Below are positions 19,586 to 28,665 of a stretch of DNA of 64,000 nt, one piece after another. Under the pieces are notes generated by a model. It searched no databases. It was not told where the DNA came from and saw only the letters and a list, made by a program, of their open reading frames with translations. The translations under genes and the position numbers were made by a program. The first letter of the stretch is position 1; the number at the start of each line of letters is the position of its first letter. This DNA comes from Xenorhabdus sp. BG5 (GTDB taxonomy: Bacteria > Pseudomonadota > Gammaproteobacteria > Enterobacterales > Enterobacteriaceae): NCBI RefSeq assembly GCF_015163665.1, contig NZ_JADEUG010000010.1:1-64000 (forward strand), read 5' to 3'.

Positions 19586-20313
19586 TATTTCTCCTCCTTG
19601 CTGTGCAGTTTGGCGTGATTCAAGGTATTCAGTTCGTTGGCAATACGGTAATCAAGGCGATATAACCGAACTGAATGGATGAGAAAAGCACAAATGGCAG
19701 TAGGGATCCCCCAGAGAGCGATATGCAGTGGTTCGGTGTGAATACCCCCTGATTCCAGCATGAAATTGTGCATAAAGATAATTGCCCCGAAGGCGACAAA
19801 AATATCTTCCCCAAAGAATAGACCGGTATTATCCGTTGCTGCGGACATCGCGCGAATGCGATGACGAACTGAATCTGGCAACTTACCATATTGATTTTCA
19901 GCCGCCCCTTCTGCCATCGGAGCTAAGAGGGGACGAACCATTTGCGGGTGTCCGCCTAAACTGGTTAAACCTAATGCGGCAGAGATTTCTCGTATAAACA
20001 GATAGACAATCAATAAACGCCCGGTTGTTGCCATTTTGATATGAGCAATGGATTTCTGGGCCCGTTCTTTTAAACCGTGCCTTTCCAATAGGCCAATGAT
20101 AACTAAAGGAAACAGGATGGTTAGTGTTAAATTTAGGGTATTAACAAACCCTGAACCTAGCTTCTCCAAAATATCGGCTATCGGCATATGAGCAGTCAAT
20201 CCCGTAACAAGGCCAGCGACGGTGACGACCAGAACCGGATTAAATCTGATGACAAAACCGATGATGATGACGGCGATCCCGATTAGGGGCCAGAAGTTGA
20301 TGGTTTGCTGCAT
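19585..20313 (-). CDS. DUF969 integral membrane protein
   Basis: A 242-residue protein of the DUF969 family with hydrophobic spans and the conserved loops LTLTILFPLVIIGLLERHGLK (split over about 57-80), LGGHPQMVRPLLAPMAEGAA and SAATDNTGLFFGEDIFVAFGA. It is the first gene of the DUF969-DUF979-pcp unit. It resembles half of a permease completed by the DUF979 partner. The start at 20313 follows a GGGGAAT segment. Function is unproven. Confidence 0.88.
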   Translation of the reverse strand: MQQTINFWPLIGIAVIIIGFVIRFNPVLVVTVAGLVTGLTAHMPIADILEKLGSGFVNTLNLTLTILFPLVIIGLLERHGLKERAQKSIAHIKMATTGRLLIVYLFIREISAALGLTSLGGHPQMVRPLLAPMAEGAAENQYGKLPDSVRHRIRAMSAATDNTGLFFGEDIFVAFGAIIFMHNFMLESGGIHTEPLHIALWGIPTAICAFLIHSVRLYRLDYRIANELNTLNHAKLHSKEEK

Positions 20314-20545
20314 ATTTTATTCCCCATGAATAAATGCATTGTTGTTTTATTGTGGGTTTAGGTTGTGTTTATTGTTAATTCATTGTTTGTATGTTGTTGA
20401 ACAACAAATAAACTTCGATTAACAAATAAGCAAATAAAATTCGCAATGGATTGCAAAAGTGGAATGTAGATCACTTCTTGGATGAAAAAGCGTTTATTGG
20501 ATGAGAAGATTTTGCTAATCGGATTGGAAACCAAAAGGGATAAAA

Positions 20546-20580
20546 CCGATATCTGATACCAGACGGGTATTAAATATCGG
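20546..20580 (-). terminator. Hairpin downstream of the MFS gene
   Basis: CCGATAT (20546-20552) pairs with ATATCGG (20574-20580), and ATACC with GGGTAT inside, separated by a symmetric three-base internal loop. It lies beyond the end of the aminomutase-fusion-exporter operon and is a plausible terminator or processing stem, without a marked T run. Confidence 0.45.
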
Positions 20581-20595
20581 CACTAACGTGGTTAC

Positions 20596-20666
20596 TATAC
20601 CAATCTAACTTCAAGATGCGTGTGATATCGTGTTGTAAATTGCAACTTGAAGTTTAATGCGTATAT
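20596..20666. repeat. MITE-like repeat, copy 1 (71 bp)
   Basis: It begins ATACCAATCTAACTTCAAG and ends with TTGCAACTTGAAG then TTTAATGCGTATA; the ends are imperfect inverted repeats sharing the CTTCAAG core and the terminal ATAC. A longer relative is at 25595-25698 in the same orientation. No transposase is present, so it is a non-autonomous element. Confidence 0.8.
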
Positions 20667-20711
20667 AACTATTGTGCTTTTAAAAAATACTGATTATGTA
20701 ATTTGCAATAG

Positions 20712-21938
20712 TTATATTTTGCTTGTAGTAAAACGCCGTACCCACAACAAGACCATTACTAATACCGTCAGTGGCAAGCCGTGAAATATTAGAATGACAA
20801 TGGAAGGTGGTAGCCAAACATAGAAAGGGGCGACCAGCAACATTCCTATCCCAAAGCCCGTCATTTGTAACAGCGTCAGTAAACTGAAAATTGGCAAACG
20901 TAAATTTTCCGGTTCACTTTGTGCCCGTGATATTAGGCTCACTTCCGCGATCCCGTCACCTATTCCTGCCCAGATTGCGAATAGCAGTAGCCAGAATACA
21001 CTGCTTTGTTGGAAAGTGAGGATAAACCCAGTCGACATCAGAGCGACACCGATAAAGAATAGTTTCTCCATCTTCAACAGGTTGCGGCTACGCAGCCGGT
21101 AACTAGCCAATCGCGCGCCTCCGAACTTTCCTATCGCCCATGTTGCCAGCAGTAATCCCATCGTGGTACTGGCGTTATCGGGGGTAAGCAGTTTTGAAAT
21201 GATGGGAAAACCGACGTTATGGGCAGCGCTACCCAATGTATCTGCCAGACTGAGAAATAGCATACCTGCTAGCATGGGCGCACCGCGCAACCCGTGGCGC
21301 AATTCACGCCACTCGTTACCCAGTTCTCTTGATATTTTCAGTTCTGGCAAGGAGAGAAAACGAAGGGGCATAATCAGGATCGCCGCCAGCAGATAAGTCA
21401 TGATATTGACGGTAAATACTATTTCATAACCACTACTTGCGACCAAAAGTCCCGATACAAGGCTGCCAAATACGGCTCCTGTGGCAGCGACAGAGGTAAG
21501 CCAGGAATTAGTTGATATACGTTGGGAAGCATGAACCCAATATGGCAGTTGACTGTTTAATCCGATAGCAAACATTGAATTACCTAAGCCAATGCCGAAG
21601 GCGATCACCGGTAAGATCAGTAGCTGCTGTGATGCGGGGATCAACAATAATAGGGACAGTAAAATGACACGTACCAGATCAAAAAAAACCAGCGGCCATC
21701 TGCCTGTAAATCGTCTGAAAAAAGGGGTTCCGATCAAGCTGGCAATGATACCGCCAGCAACACGACAGGCAAGAAAAATACTGACGTGCATGACGCTATT
21801 ACTGAGCAGATAAACATAAGTGGAGAGGGCCACCATATTCAGGAATGCACCAAAATCGGAGACGAACCGAGCACTGACGATCAATAAGGCATTAAGGCTG
21901 GAACAACGCAAACCCAAACTATTTTCCTGGCTTGGCAT
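20712..21938 (-). CDS. MFS exporter of the aminomutase/ATP-grasp operon
   Basis: A 408-residue major facilitator with about 12 hydrophobic segments, similar in layout to DHA3-type efflux proteins. The loop after TM2 reads GTPFFRRFTGRWPLVFFD, a divergent motif A, and DLVRVILLSLLLL follows. The start at 21938 lies 17 bp after the stop of the ATP-grasp/dioxygenase fusion, so it is co-transcribed. The probable job is export of the pathway product and self-protection (inference). Family call good; substrate unknown. Confidence 0.85.
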   Translation of the reverse strand: MPSQENSLGLRCSSLNALLIVSARFVSDFGAFLNMVALSTYVYLLSNSVMHVSIFLACRVAGGIIASLIGTPFFRRFTGRWPLVFFDLVRVILLSLLLLIPASQQLLILPVIAFGIGLGNSMFAIGLNSQLPYWVHASQRISTNSWLTSVAATGAVFGSLVSGLLVASSGYEIVFTVNIMTYLLAAILIMPLRFLSLPELKISRELGNEWRELRHGLRGAPMLAGMLFLSLADTLGSAAHNVGFPIISKLLTPDNASTTMGLLLATWAIGKFGGARLASYRLRSRNLLKMEKLFFIGVALMSTGFILTFQQSSVFWLLLFAIWAGIGDGIAEVSLISRAQSEPENLRLPIFSLLTLLQMTGFGIGMLLVAPFYVWLPPSIVILIFHGLPLTVLVMVLLWVRRFTTSKI

Positions 21939-21955
21939 GATTATTCGCTCACTTG

Positions 21956-24043
21956 TTATTTAGGCAGTTGTCGGAAAGTTACCAGCAATAGATCCCGAAA
22001 TGCTGCATTTGTAGAAGATACTTGTCGAACACTGCTTGCCCGATGATAAAGTCGTTTATCGTTTATTGCGAGTGTTTCAAGAAAATGCTCCATTGCGGTG
22101 TGTAGCAAGGGTGGAGCTTCATGGGCTGTTGCGTGAACTTCGGAAATCACCGGCTCTGTATTGTGGCTTTGGATAAAGTGCATAAAAATCCAATTCTGAC
22201 CATCCTGATGAATCCCAGAGGTTGTCGGACTGTCTTTACCGGCTTGCGCTTTTACCCGAAATTGGTGAATGTCAATCGCATAGTGATGCTTTTTCGTTAA
22301 TTGGTCACCTAGAATCGCTATATCTGTTGCAAGGATATGCTGCATGATGGGATGAATAATAAAGGTTTCTTTAACATAGCTGAGTTGATTGGAACCTTTT
22401 TTGTACTCAATGTCATAGGTAACGGATGAATGATATTCATTGTCCCGATTTAGTTGAAGTGGATTCTCTTCATCAGGGTGGTAATAATAGCGCAGGATAC
22501 GTCTTTCCCTATGGGTATAGTCTTTAAAATTTTGATCTAAAACCAATTCATTCCAATAATCTTTAAAGGTTTTTATTTCTTCTGAATCACGGGAAATAAG
22601 TTCACTGAAATGTGGAATATGGCAATAGTGCTCATTCATCAAACGTGCCGATATATTTGCAATTTGCATATCCTGACTACTTTTTGGTGTTGGGGTAATA
22701 ATGGGATAAACGTGTTCTAACATTTCCTGGTGTAATGAGTAGGCATCGGACGCATCGTCTACTTTTGCCCAGCACCTGAGCAAGTAATGTTCTTCAGTTT
22801 CTGCATTGATATAGTAATCAGTGGGTTGGGAAATACACTCGATCACGTTTGGGTGGTTTTTCATGTGTTCGATGTTTTTAATACCCTGAAAGTTCCCGCT
22901 CTTGTCTGGGTACATAGCTAACATCGAATAATGCTGTTTAGCCGCTGTAGCCCGTTGTTGGGCGAGGCTTATCTGTGTATCAATGTCTTGTTCCTGCAAG
23001 AGAATGGAGAGATATAGTTGGTACGGATCGAGCCCTGCGATATCACGGAAGGATGAATTTACAAAGAGTCCACCAAGGCGTGGATTAATTTCAATCACTA
23101 TCGGGCCATCTTTGGTCATACGAAATTCAAGATGAGCAATGGCATAGTTCAATCCAACGGCTTGTATGCAGGCTCTGGCATAGTCCCTAATCTGTTCCTG
23201 CTCAACAGGAGAAAATGATACAGGGGGACAAATCAGCAAGTTTTCCAGTACGGTGTTTTCTTTTTCTGTCAGGATCAATTTTTCATTGATCAGCACCGGA
23301 TGTATTTTGTTCTGGCTGATAACACATTCGACAGTGCCTTCCACGCCATCAAGGTACTCTTCCAATAGCAGGCTTTTGCCCGGTATGTTGATATGTTTCT
23401 CACCCGCTAAAGTGAAGCACTCCTGTTTATTTCCCATAAAATCGATATAAATCGAGTGGTCATAGTGGGTTGTAAATGCGCGATAATGTGCTTTAAGTTC
23501 AGACCAATCACGGCATTTTTTGATGAAGACTGAAGCTGCCCCAAATGGAGGTTTTGCAATTAAGGGATAACCAATTATTTTAGCTTGTGAATAGAGTTCC
23601 TCTTCGGTATGGCACAAGGCATGGCGTATTGATCTGACGCCATATTTTTGCAGTGCCTGGCGCATTAAGAACTTGTTGTTACAGGTTGCAATCGCAGAAG
23701 CAGACGTATTTGGCAAGCCAATATTGCGACAAACTTCTGCAACAATGCAGCCAACTTGGCCGTAAGTAGACGCATGGCCTGCATAACACAAAATGCCTCG
23801 TAATCTATAGGTTTGTTGCAAAATGGCGACAAGATCCTGTAAGGCATCTTGTGTCAGTGACTCTAAGTAAAAAACATCATCGCTATCTATATAAAGACGC
23901 TCTGTGTGCTGGCGTCCTTTCAGCGCTGCCGTTAGGCAACTCATTCCCATTTTTTTTGCTGCGGTGAAATGGGCTTCACGATATTTATAGCGCGGAATTT
24001 GGGCATCATCGATATCAACAAACAAAATCGCATTTGGTTTCAT
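21956..24043 (-). CDS. ATP-grasp ligase fused to 2OG-Fe(II) dioxygenase
   Basis: A 695-residue two-domain protein. Residues about 1-430 are an ATP-grasp ligase: GYPLIAKPPFGAASV (nucleotide Lys), LLLEEYLDGVEGTVEC, and the Mg-binding EINPRLGG. This layout is found in amino-acid/peptide ligases and carboxylate-amine ligases. Residues about 470-695 match the 2OG-Fe_Oxy_2 family (isoleucine 4-hydroxylase type): His612-x-Asp614 in SGIHQDG, distal His667 in RLYHRAS, and Arg683 in FRDLLLVTF. The two halves would join an amine to a carboxylate and hydroxylate an aliphatic amino-acid part. It sits between the KamA-like gene (53 bp upstream) and an exporter gene. I do not know a characterised protein with this exact fusion. 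Domain calls are strong; substrates are inference. Confidence 0.87.
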   Translation of the reverse strand: MKPNAILFVDIDDAQIPRYKYREAHFTAAKKMGMSCLTAALKGRQHTERLYIDSDDVFYLESLTQDALQDLVAILQQTYRLRGILCYAGHASTYGQVGCIVAEVCRNIGLPNTSASAIATCNNKFLMRQALQKYGVRSIRHALCHTEEELYSQAKIIGYPLIAKPPFGAASVFIKKCRDWSELKAHYRAFTTHYDHSIYIDFMGNKQECFTLAGEKHINIPGKSLLLEEYLDGVEGTVECVISQNKIHPVLINEKLILTEKENTVLENLLICPPVSFSPVEQEQIRDYARACIQAVGLNYAIAHLEFRMTKDGPIVIEINPRLGGLFVNSSFRDIAGLDPYQLYLSILLQEQDIDTQISLAQQRATAAKQHYSMLAMYPDKSGNFQGIKNIEHMKNHPNVIECISQPTDYYINAETEEHYLLRCWAKVDDASDAYSLHQEMLEHVYPIITPTPKSSQDMQIANISARLMNEHYCHIPHFSELISRDSEEIKTFKDYWNELVLDQNFKDYTHRERRILRYYYHPDEENPLQLNRDNEYHSSVTYDIEYKKGSNQLSYVKETFIIHPIMQHILATDIAILGDQLTKKHHYAIDIHQFRVKAQAGKDSPTTSGIHQDGQNWIFMHFIQSHNTEPVISEVHATAHEAPPLLHTAMEHFLETLAINDKRLYHRASSVRQVSSTNAAFRDLLLVTFRQLPK

Positions 24044-24096
24044 TTGGCATCCTTGAAATAAATAGGTTTTATCATTTGCTGAAAATAATAAGTAAA

Positions 24097-25269
24097 TTAA
24101 TTATCTAGCCATTCACATTGTTCGTGTTGCCAGTTGATAAATCGGTAATAACGTTTGCCGTTTATGGATTCAAAATAAGGTATTTCTTCCGGATTAGTGA
24201 ATAAAGGTACGGTGAATTTGCCTTTCATATGTGGCAGAACATATTCCGGTAAAGCGATATTGGAAACTCGACGCTTGAGTTTACTCATGATAGCAATGGC
24301 ATCATGGATTGAGGCTTTGTATTCTGAGGAGCCGGGAGAGAAAGGCATAAAATGGTAGAGATAGTAAGGTTTAACCCCTATACGATATAAATCGATAAAC
24401 AGTTTATGGAGGATTTCTTCTTTGTCATTGATGCCGCGTAAGAAGGGCATATTGGAAAAAACAATCGGTACGACACTCTGGATGCGGCGCACGGCAGACT
24501 GAAATTCTTCACTTAACTCAAGTGGATGACAGATATGGACACCAAAGGCGTTAACACGGTGTTTTTTCAGTGTTTCGATTAACGCATTGGTAATACGGTA
24601 GGGATTGAATGTCAGAGCCCTGGAATGAACGCGGATTAACAGGTCTTCTCTGATTTCTCTGATAGCAGACAGCGATTCATCCAATTTGTTATCTGTCAGC
24701 ATCAAGGGATCACCACCGCTAAGAATGACTTCTTCCACAGAGGGGGTATTTTTGATGTATTCAAGGGATTGTTGGAAGGAAGTTCGGCCAGCGTTTGATT
24801 TACCTGAATCAACTTTCAATGTTCTTAGAGCTTCAAAGCAAAATTGACAGTAGGAGTTACAGGCATTAACCATGCGCAAGATCACCCGATTGTCATATTT
24901 ATGCTGGCAGATGGGCGTTTTCATTTCATTATTAAGTTCCCAATTTTCAGATTCCCCATCATAGCCATTGGACTGCTCTTCACTCCAAAATGGAACCACT
25001 TGTCGCCAAAGTGGGTTTGTCGTGATATCGCCTGATTGGTTGGTGGCTAATATCTGGCGGAGATAATAGGGAGTTATTTGTATTTTTTGGCCTTGCAAAT
25101 TTTGCTGAATACGTTGAGTTATTTCCTCACTCCATCCACCGCAGGCGATACGTAAAGATTTTTCATCACGTAATGCGTTTTTTTGTTGCCAACGCCAATC
25201 AGTCCAGTTTTCATTAAAGTCATAAAGGCGTTGTTGTGAATTAGATATGGTATTGATATTATCCATCAT
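24097..25269 (-). CDS. KamA-family radical SAM aminomutase-like protein
   Basis: A 390-residue relative of lysine 2,3-aminomutase, first gene of its operon. The [4Fe-4S]/SAM motif Cys137-x3-Cys141-x2-Cys144 (CNSYCQFC) follows VILRMVNA, and EEVILSGGDPLML is typical of the family. The candidate PLP lysine is Lys351 in HMKGKFTVP. The two Asp residues that hold the lysine side chain in Clostridium KAM are missing by eye alignment: PYYLYHF-Met in place of PYYxYQC-Asp, and Val344 in place of the second Asp. Lysine is thus an unlikely substrate. In glutamate 2,3-aminomutase the same two sites carry Lys and Asn, so these positions track substrate. A beta-amino acid product from a less polar amino acid is inferred. 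EpmB is a less likely identity given the length and context. Confidence 0.83.
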   Translation of the reverse strand: MMDNINTISNSQQRLYDFNENWTDWRWQQKNALRDEKSLRIACGGWSEEITQRIQQNLQGQKIQITPYYLRQILATNQSGDITTNPLWRQVVPFWSEEQSNGYDGESENWELNNEMKTPICQHKYDNRVILRMVNACNSYCQFCFEALRTLKVDSGKSNAGRTSFQQSLEYIKNTPSVEEVILSGGDPLMLTDNKLDESLSAIREIREDLLIRVHSRALTFNPYRITNALIETLKKHRVNAFGVHICHPLELSEEFQSAVRRIQSVVPIVFSNMPFLRGINDKEEILHKLFIDLYRIGVKPYYLYHFMPFSPGSSEYKASIHDAIAIMSKLKRRVSNIALPEYVLPHMKGKFTVPLFTNPEEIPYFESINGKRYYRFINWQHEQCEWLDN

Positions 25270-25594
25270 TATTCCTTAATATTTATTAGTCTTATTTGAT
25301 GTTTTTTATTACTTTTTATTTTTTATTGCTATCGTAAGCAAAGATAATAACCATTCAAATAACATGGGTATCACAGTATTTGTATTGAGTCAAATTGATA
25401 TGCTTAATTTGAGATATAGGAAATAATCTTTGGCTATTGATAAATAGGTTTTCATAATACTGAGAATATCAATATCATTTTGAAACACTATTTATATCAA
25501 ATAGTAATGGTCGCTTTCTGAAATTATAAAAGATGAGTTGATAAAAAATAATATATTGGTAATGGGGAATATTAAGGGAGATAAGAATTGAAAT

Positions 25595-25698
25595 ATACCA
25601 ATCTAATTTCAATATACATGTGATTTTTCCCCGCGAAGCGGGGAGAAATCACGTTTCATATAACGCTGTAAATTGCAACTTGAAGTTTAATTCGTATA
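25595..25698. repeat. MITE-like repeat, copy 2 (104 bp)
   Basis: It shares both ends with the 20596-20666 copy (ATACCAATCTAA at the left, GTAAATTGCAACTTGAAG then TTTAATTCGTATA at the right) and the same orientation. It is longer because the middle holds a GC-rich hairpin, CCCCGC-GAA-GCGGGG near 25637, nested in a larger stem with TGATTT/AAATCA-type arms. Confidence 0.8.
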
Positions 25699-25706
25699 GA
25701 AATTAA

Positions 25707-25741
25707 AATGGATGAATATTTAATAAAAACACTCATCCATT
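25707..25741 (-). terminator. Hairpin after dxs
   Basis: AATGGATGA (25707-25715) pairs with TCATCCATT (25733-25741) around an AT-rich loop, just past the dxs stop on the minus strand. T-rich flanks fit a transcription end for xseB-ispA-dxs. Confidence 0.55.
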
Positions 25742-25753
25742 ATTTATTAGCGA

Positions 25754-27619
25754 TTATTCAGCCAGATATTTTTCGATATTATTTTGAATACCTGCCGCAT
25801 CCAGCCCTAAATCAGTATGAAGCTCTTGTTGTGTTCCTTGTGGTATAAAGTTATCGGGTAAACCCAGATTCAATACGAGAACTGACAACTTTTCCTGCAT
25901 CAGTAATTCGTTAACACCACTGCCTGCACCGCCCATGATGGCATTTTCTTCCAAAGTTACCAGCAGCTCGTGGCTGGCTGCCATTTCCAGCACCAGCTCT
26001 TTGTCCAGCGGTTTGACAAAACGCATATCCACAACAGTTGTATTCAGATTTTCAGCCGCTTGCAGTGCATAGTCTAATAATGTGCCAAAGTTAAGGATCG
26101 CAATGCGCTCTCCCTGACGGCGGATGACGCCCTTGCCGATTGGCAATGTTTCCAGAGGTTGGAATTCAGCGCCTGTCCCTGTACCGCGAGGATAACGAAC
26201 AGCAGCAGGGCCTGCTTGATAATGATAGCCGGTATGCAGCATCTGGCGGCATTCGTTTTCATCGCTGGGTGCCATAATCACCATATTCGGGATGCAGCGC
26301 AGGAAAGAAAGATCAAAAGCCCCTTGATGAGTTTGACCATCTGCACCGACAATGCCGCCACGGTCGATGGCAAACAAAACAGGCAGGTTTTGGATGGCGA
26401 CATCGTGGATCACTTGATCATAAGCGCGTTGCAGGAAGGTGGAGTAAATGGCGACGATAGGTTTGTAGCCGCCAATAGCCAGACCTGCGGCAAAAGTGAC
26501 AGAATGCTGCTCGGCAATCGCGACATCAAAATATTGTTCAGGGTATTCGCGGGAGAAGCGCACCATGCCGGAACCTTCGCGCATGGCTGGGGTGATCGCC
26601 ATCAGTTTTTTATCATGAGCGGCTTGTTCACACAGCCAGTCACCGAAGATCTTGGAAAATGTCGGGCGAGTCTCTGCACTTTTGGGCAAAGAACCCGTTG
26701 AGGGATCGAATTTTGGGACGGCATGCCAACTGATAGGATCTTTTTCCGCTGGTGCATAACCACGCCCTTTTTTAGTCATGATATGCAGGAATTGTGGTCC
26801 TTTCAGTTCACGCATGTTTTTCAAAGTCTGGGTTAGCGCCAGTACGTCATGACCATCAACAGGCCCGATATAGTTGAACCCAAGTTCTTCAAACAGCGTT
26901 CCGGGAACAACCATGCCTTTCAGATGTTCTTCCGTTTTTTTCAGTAATTCTTTGATAGGAGGCAGGTTGGAAAAAACTTTTTTGCCACCTTCACGCAGGG
27001 TTGTATACAGCTTGCCTGACAGAATTTGTGCCAGATGGTTATTCAATGCTCCCACATTTTCAGAGATAGACATTTCATTATCATTGAGAATAACCAGCAT
27101 GTCGGGATCGATATCGCCGGCATGGTTCATGGCTTCAAAAGCCATGCCCGCAGTAATAGCTCCATCCCCAATGACGCATACCGTCTTGCGGCCTTTGCCC
27201 TCGTGTTCGGCAGCAATAGCCATACCTAAGCCAGCGCTGATTGATGTGGATGAGTGGCCGACGCACAAGGTGTCGTACTCACTTTCTTCTCGCCAAGGGA
27301 AGGGGTGAAGGCCATTTTTTTGCCGAATAGTATTAATGCGATCACGACGTCCAGTTAAAATTTTGTGGGGATAGGCTTGATGACCAACATCCCAGACTAA
27401 ATTGTCAAAAGGGGTTTTATAAACATAGTGGAGTGCGACGGTTAATTCGATAGCGCCAAGGCCGGAAGCAAAGTGACCACTGGAGCGGCTGACACTGTTC
27501 AGCAAAAATTGACGCAGTTCATCGCATAACTTTGGCAAGGTTTCTTTGGGTAGCAGGCGAAGCTCTTCTGGAGTTTCTGCCAATGCCAATGTTGGATATT
27601 TCGCTATATCAATGCTCAT
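25754..27619 (-). CDS. dxs: 1-deoxy-D-xylulose-5-phosphate synthase
   Basis: A 621-residue ThDP enzyme that condenses pyruvate and glyceraldehyde 3-phosphate, feeding isoprenoids, thiamine and pyridoxal phosphate. Motifs: [14 protein letters not shown] (about 120-133), the ThDP/Mg site [18 protein letters not shown] (about 151-168), catalytic Glu in [15 protein letters not shown] (about 368-382), and [15 protein letters not shown]. Length is close to E. coli Dxs (620). Third gene of the xseB-ispA-dxs operon, 109 bp after ispA. In E. coli yajO follows; here a short intergenic region and the aminomutase operon follow. Confidence 0.98.
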   Translation of the reverse strand: MSIDIAKYPTLALAETPEELRLLPKETLPKLCDELRQFLLNSVSRSSGHFASGLGAIELTVALHYVYKTPFDNLVWDVGHQAYPHKILTGRRDRINTIRQKNGLHPFPWREESEYDTLCVGHSSTSISAGLGMAIAAEHEGKGRKTVCVIGDGAITAGMAFEAMNHAGDIDPDMLVILNDNEMSISENVGALNNHLAQILSGKLYTTLREGGKKVFSNLPPIKELLKKTEEHLKGMVVPGTLFEELGFNYIGPVDGHDVLALTQTLKNMRELKGPQFLHIMTKKGRGYAPAEKDPISWHAVPKFDPSTGSLPKSAETRPTFSKIFGDWLCEQAAHDKKLMAITPAMREGSGMVRFSREYPEQYFDVAIAEQHSVTFAAGLAIGGYKPIVAIYSTFLQRAYDQVIHDVAIQNLPVLFAIDRGGIVGADGQTHQGAFDLSFLRCIPNMVIMAPSDENECRQMLHTGYHYQAGPAAVRYPRGTGTGAEFQPLETLPIGKGVIRRQGERIAILNFGTLLDYALQAAENLNTTVVDMRFVKPLDKELVLEMAASHELLVTLEENAIMGGAGSGVNELLMQEKLSVLVLNLGLPDNFIPQGTQQELHTDLGLDAAGIQNNIEKYLAE

Positions 27620-27728
27620 GCTATGCCTGTGTAAAATGCTATATCCGTTAGAAGTTGAATATTAAGAACCCTGTTATTATCAGTGTGTAATTTCTGGGTT
27701 CACCTCGTAAGGCGCTTTACCGGTTTCT

Positions 27729-28661
27729 TTAGCTGTTTCTCTCAATGATAAAACCAGCCAATTTCTTTAAGGTTGCGGTGTCATATGACAATTTTTCCAG
27801 TTCTGTAAGGGTGGCGAGCGCTTCTTCATACAGATCTCTGGCTTTTTGTTGGGCTTGCTCTAGACCCAATAATGCAGGGTAAGTATTTTTGCCAAGTTGC
27901 TGATCATTGCCCTGACGCTTACCAATAACTTCAGTATTGCCAATGACATCCAAAATATCGTCATGTACCTGAAATGCCAGGCCGATGGCTTGCGCATATT
28001 GTTCCAGTAAAGGCAATACTTCACGGCCACGTTGTCCCGCACTATAAGCGCCTAATCGGACGGCTGAAAGTATTAATGCGCCTGTTTTATGTTGGTGGAT
28101 CTGTTCCAGTGAAACGAGATCGATCTGTTTACCTTCAGCTTCCAAATCCAGTGACTGCCCACCACACATACCGGCAAAGCCACTGGCGCTTGCCAGTTCA
28201 GCGATCATAGCAAGACGATCGGATAAGGTCACATTGGGCATGTCCTGTTTTGCCAGAATTTCAAAGGCCAGTGATTGTAATGCATCACCAGCTAAAATAG
28301 CCTGACTTTCACCAAATTTGATATGACAGGTAGGCTGCCCACGACGTAAGTCGTCGTTATCCATTGCGGGTAAATCATCGTGGATCAATGAATAGGCATG
28401 AATGCACTCTATTGCTATGGCAGCGGCATCAAGACTCTTTTTAGGGAGGCCAAACATTTCTCCCACGCTGTAAACTAAAAATGGACGTAGCCGCTTTCCA
28501 CCCAGTACTGCACCATATTGCATTGCTGTACCTAATGGGCTGTTTAAAAAGGGCAATGAAGAAAATATTGCCATCAGTTTGTCATTAATGTGTTGCTGAC
28601 AAGCGTGCAGTCTTTTTTCAAAAGATTGCTCTTCAAAAGGAGCCTTATATTGTTCAGACAT
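27729..28661 (-). CDS. ispA: Farnesyl diphosphate synthase
   Basis: A 310-residue prenyltransferase adding isopentenyl units to make farnesyl diphosphate. The first Asp-rich motif is DDLPAMDND with RRG following, and the second is DDILDVIGN; GGKRLRPFLVY and QLGKNTYPALLG are also present. I choose the ATG at 28661 (MSEQYKAPFEEQ), 4 bp after the xseB stop; upstream in-frame ATGs lie within xseB. The N-terminus is about ten residues longer than in E. coli (299). Confidence 0.97.
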   Translation of the reverse strand: MSEQYKAPFEEQSFEKRLHACQQHINDKLMAIFSSLPFLNSPLGTAMQYGAVLGGKRLRPFLVYSVGEMFGLPKKSLDAAAIAIECIHAYSLIHDDLPAMDNDDLRRGQPTCHIKFGESQAILAGDALQSLAFEILAKQDMPNVTLSDRLAMIAELASASGFAGMCGGQSLDLEAEGKQIDLVSLEQIHQHKTGALILSAVRLGAYSAGQRGREVLPLLEQYAQAIGLAFQVHDDILDVIGNTEVIGKRQGNDQQLGKNTYPALLGLEQAQQKARDLYEEALATLTELEKLSYDTATLKKLAGFIIERNS

Positions 28662-28665
28662 AAAT

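Larger units (their letters stand above)
20314..20711. promoter_or_regulatory. Intergenic region with dyad, hairpin and repeat
   Basis: No gene. A 15-bp dyad TGTTGTT-G-AACAACA (20392-20406) lies about 80 bp ahead of the DUF969 start and is a possible operator. A long hairpin occupies 20546-20580 and a repeat copy occupies 20596-20666; both are entered separately. Confidence 0.5.
25270..25753. promoter_or_regulatory. AT-rich intergenic region upstream of the KamA-like gene
   Basis: No gene. The leftward promoter of the aminomutase operon must lie within the AT-rich 25270-25590 stretch, but no single promoter stands out. The region also contains repeat copy 2 and a hairpin at the end of the dxs operon, entered separately. 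Confidence 0.5.
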
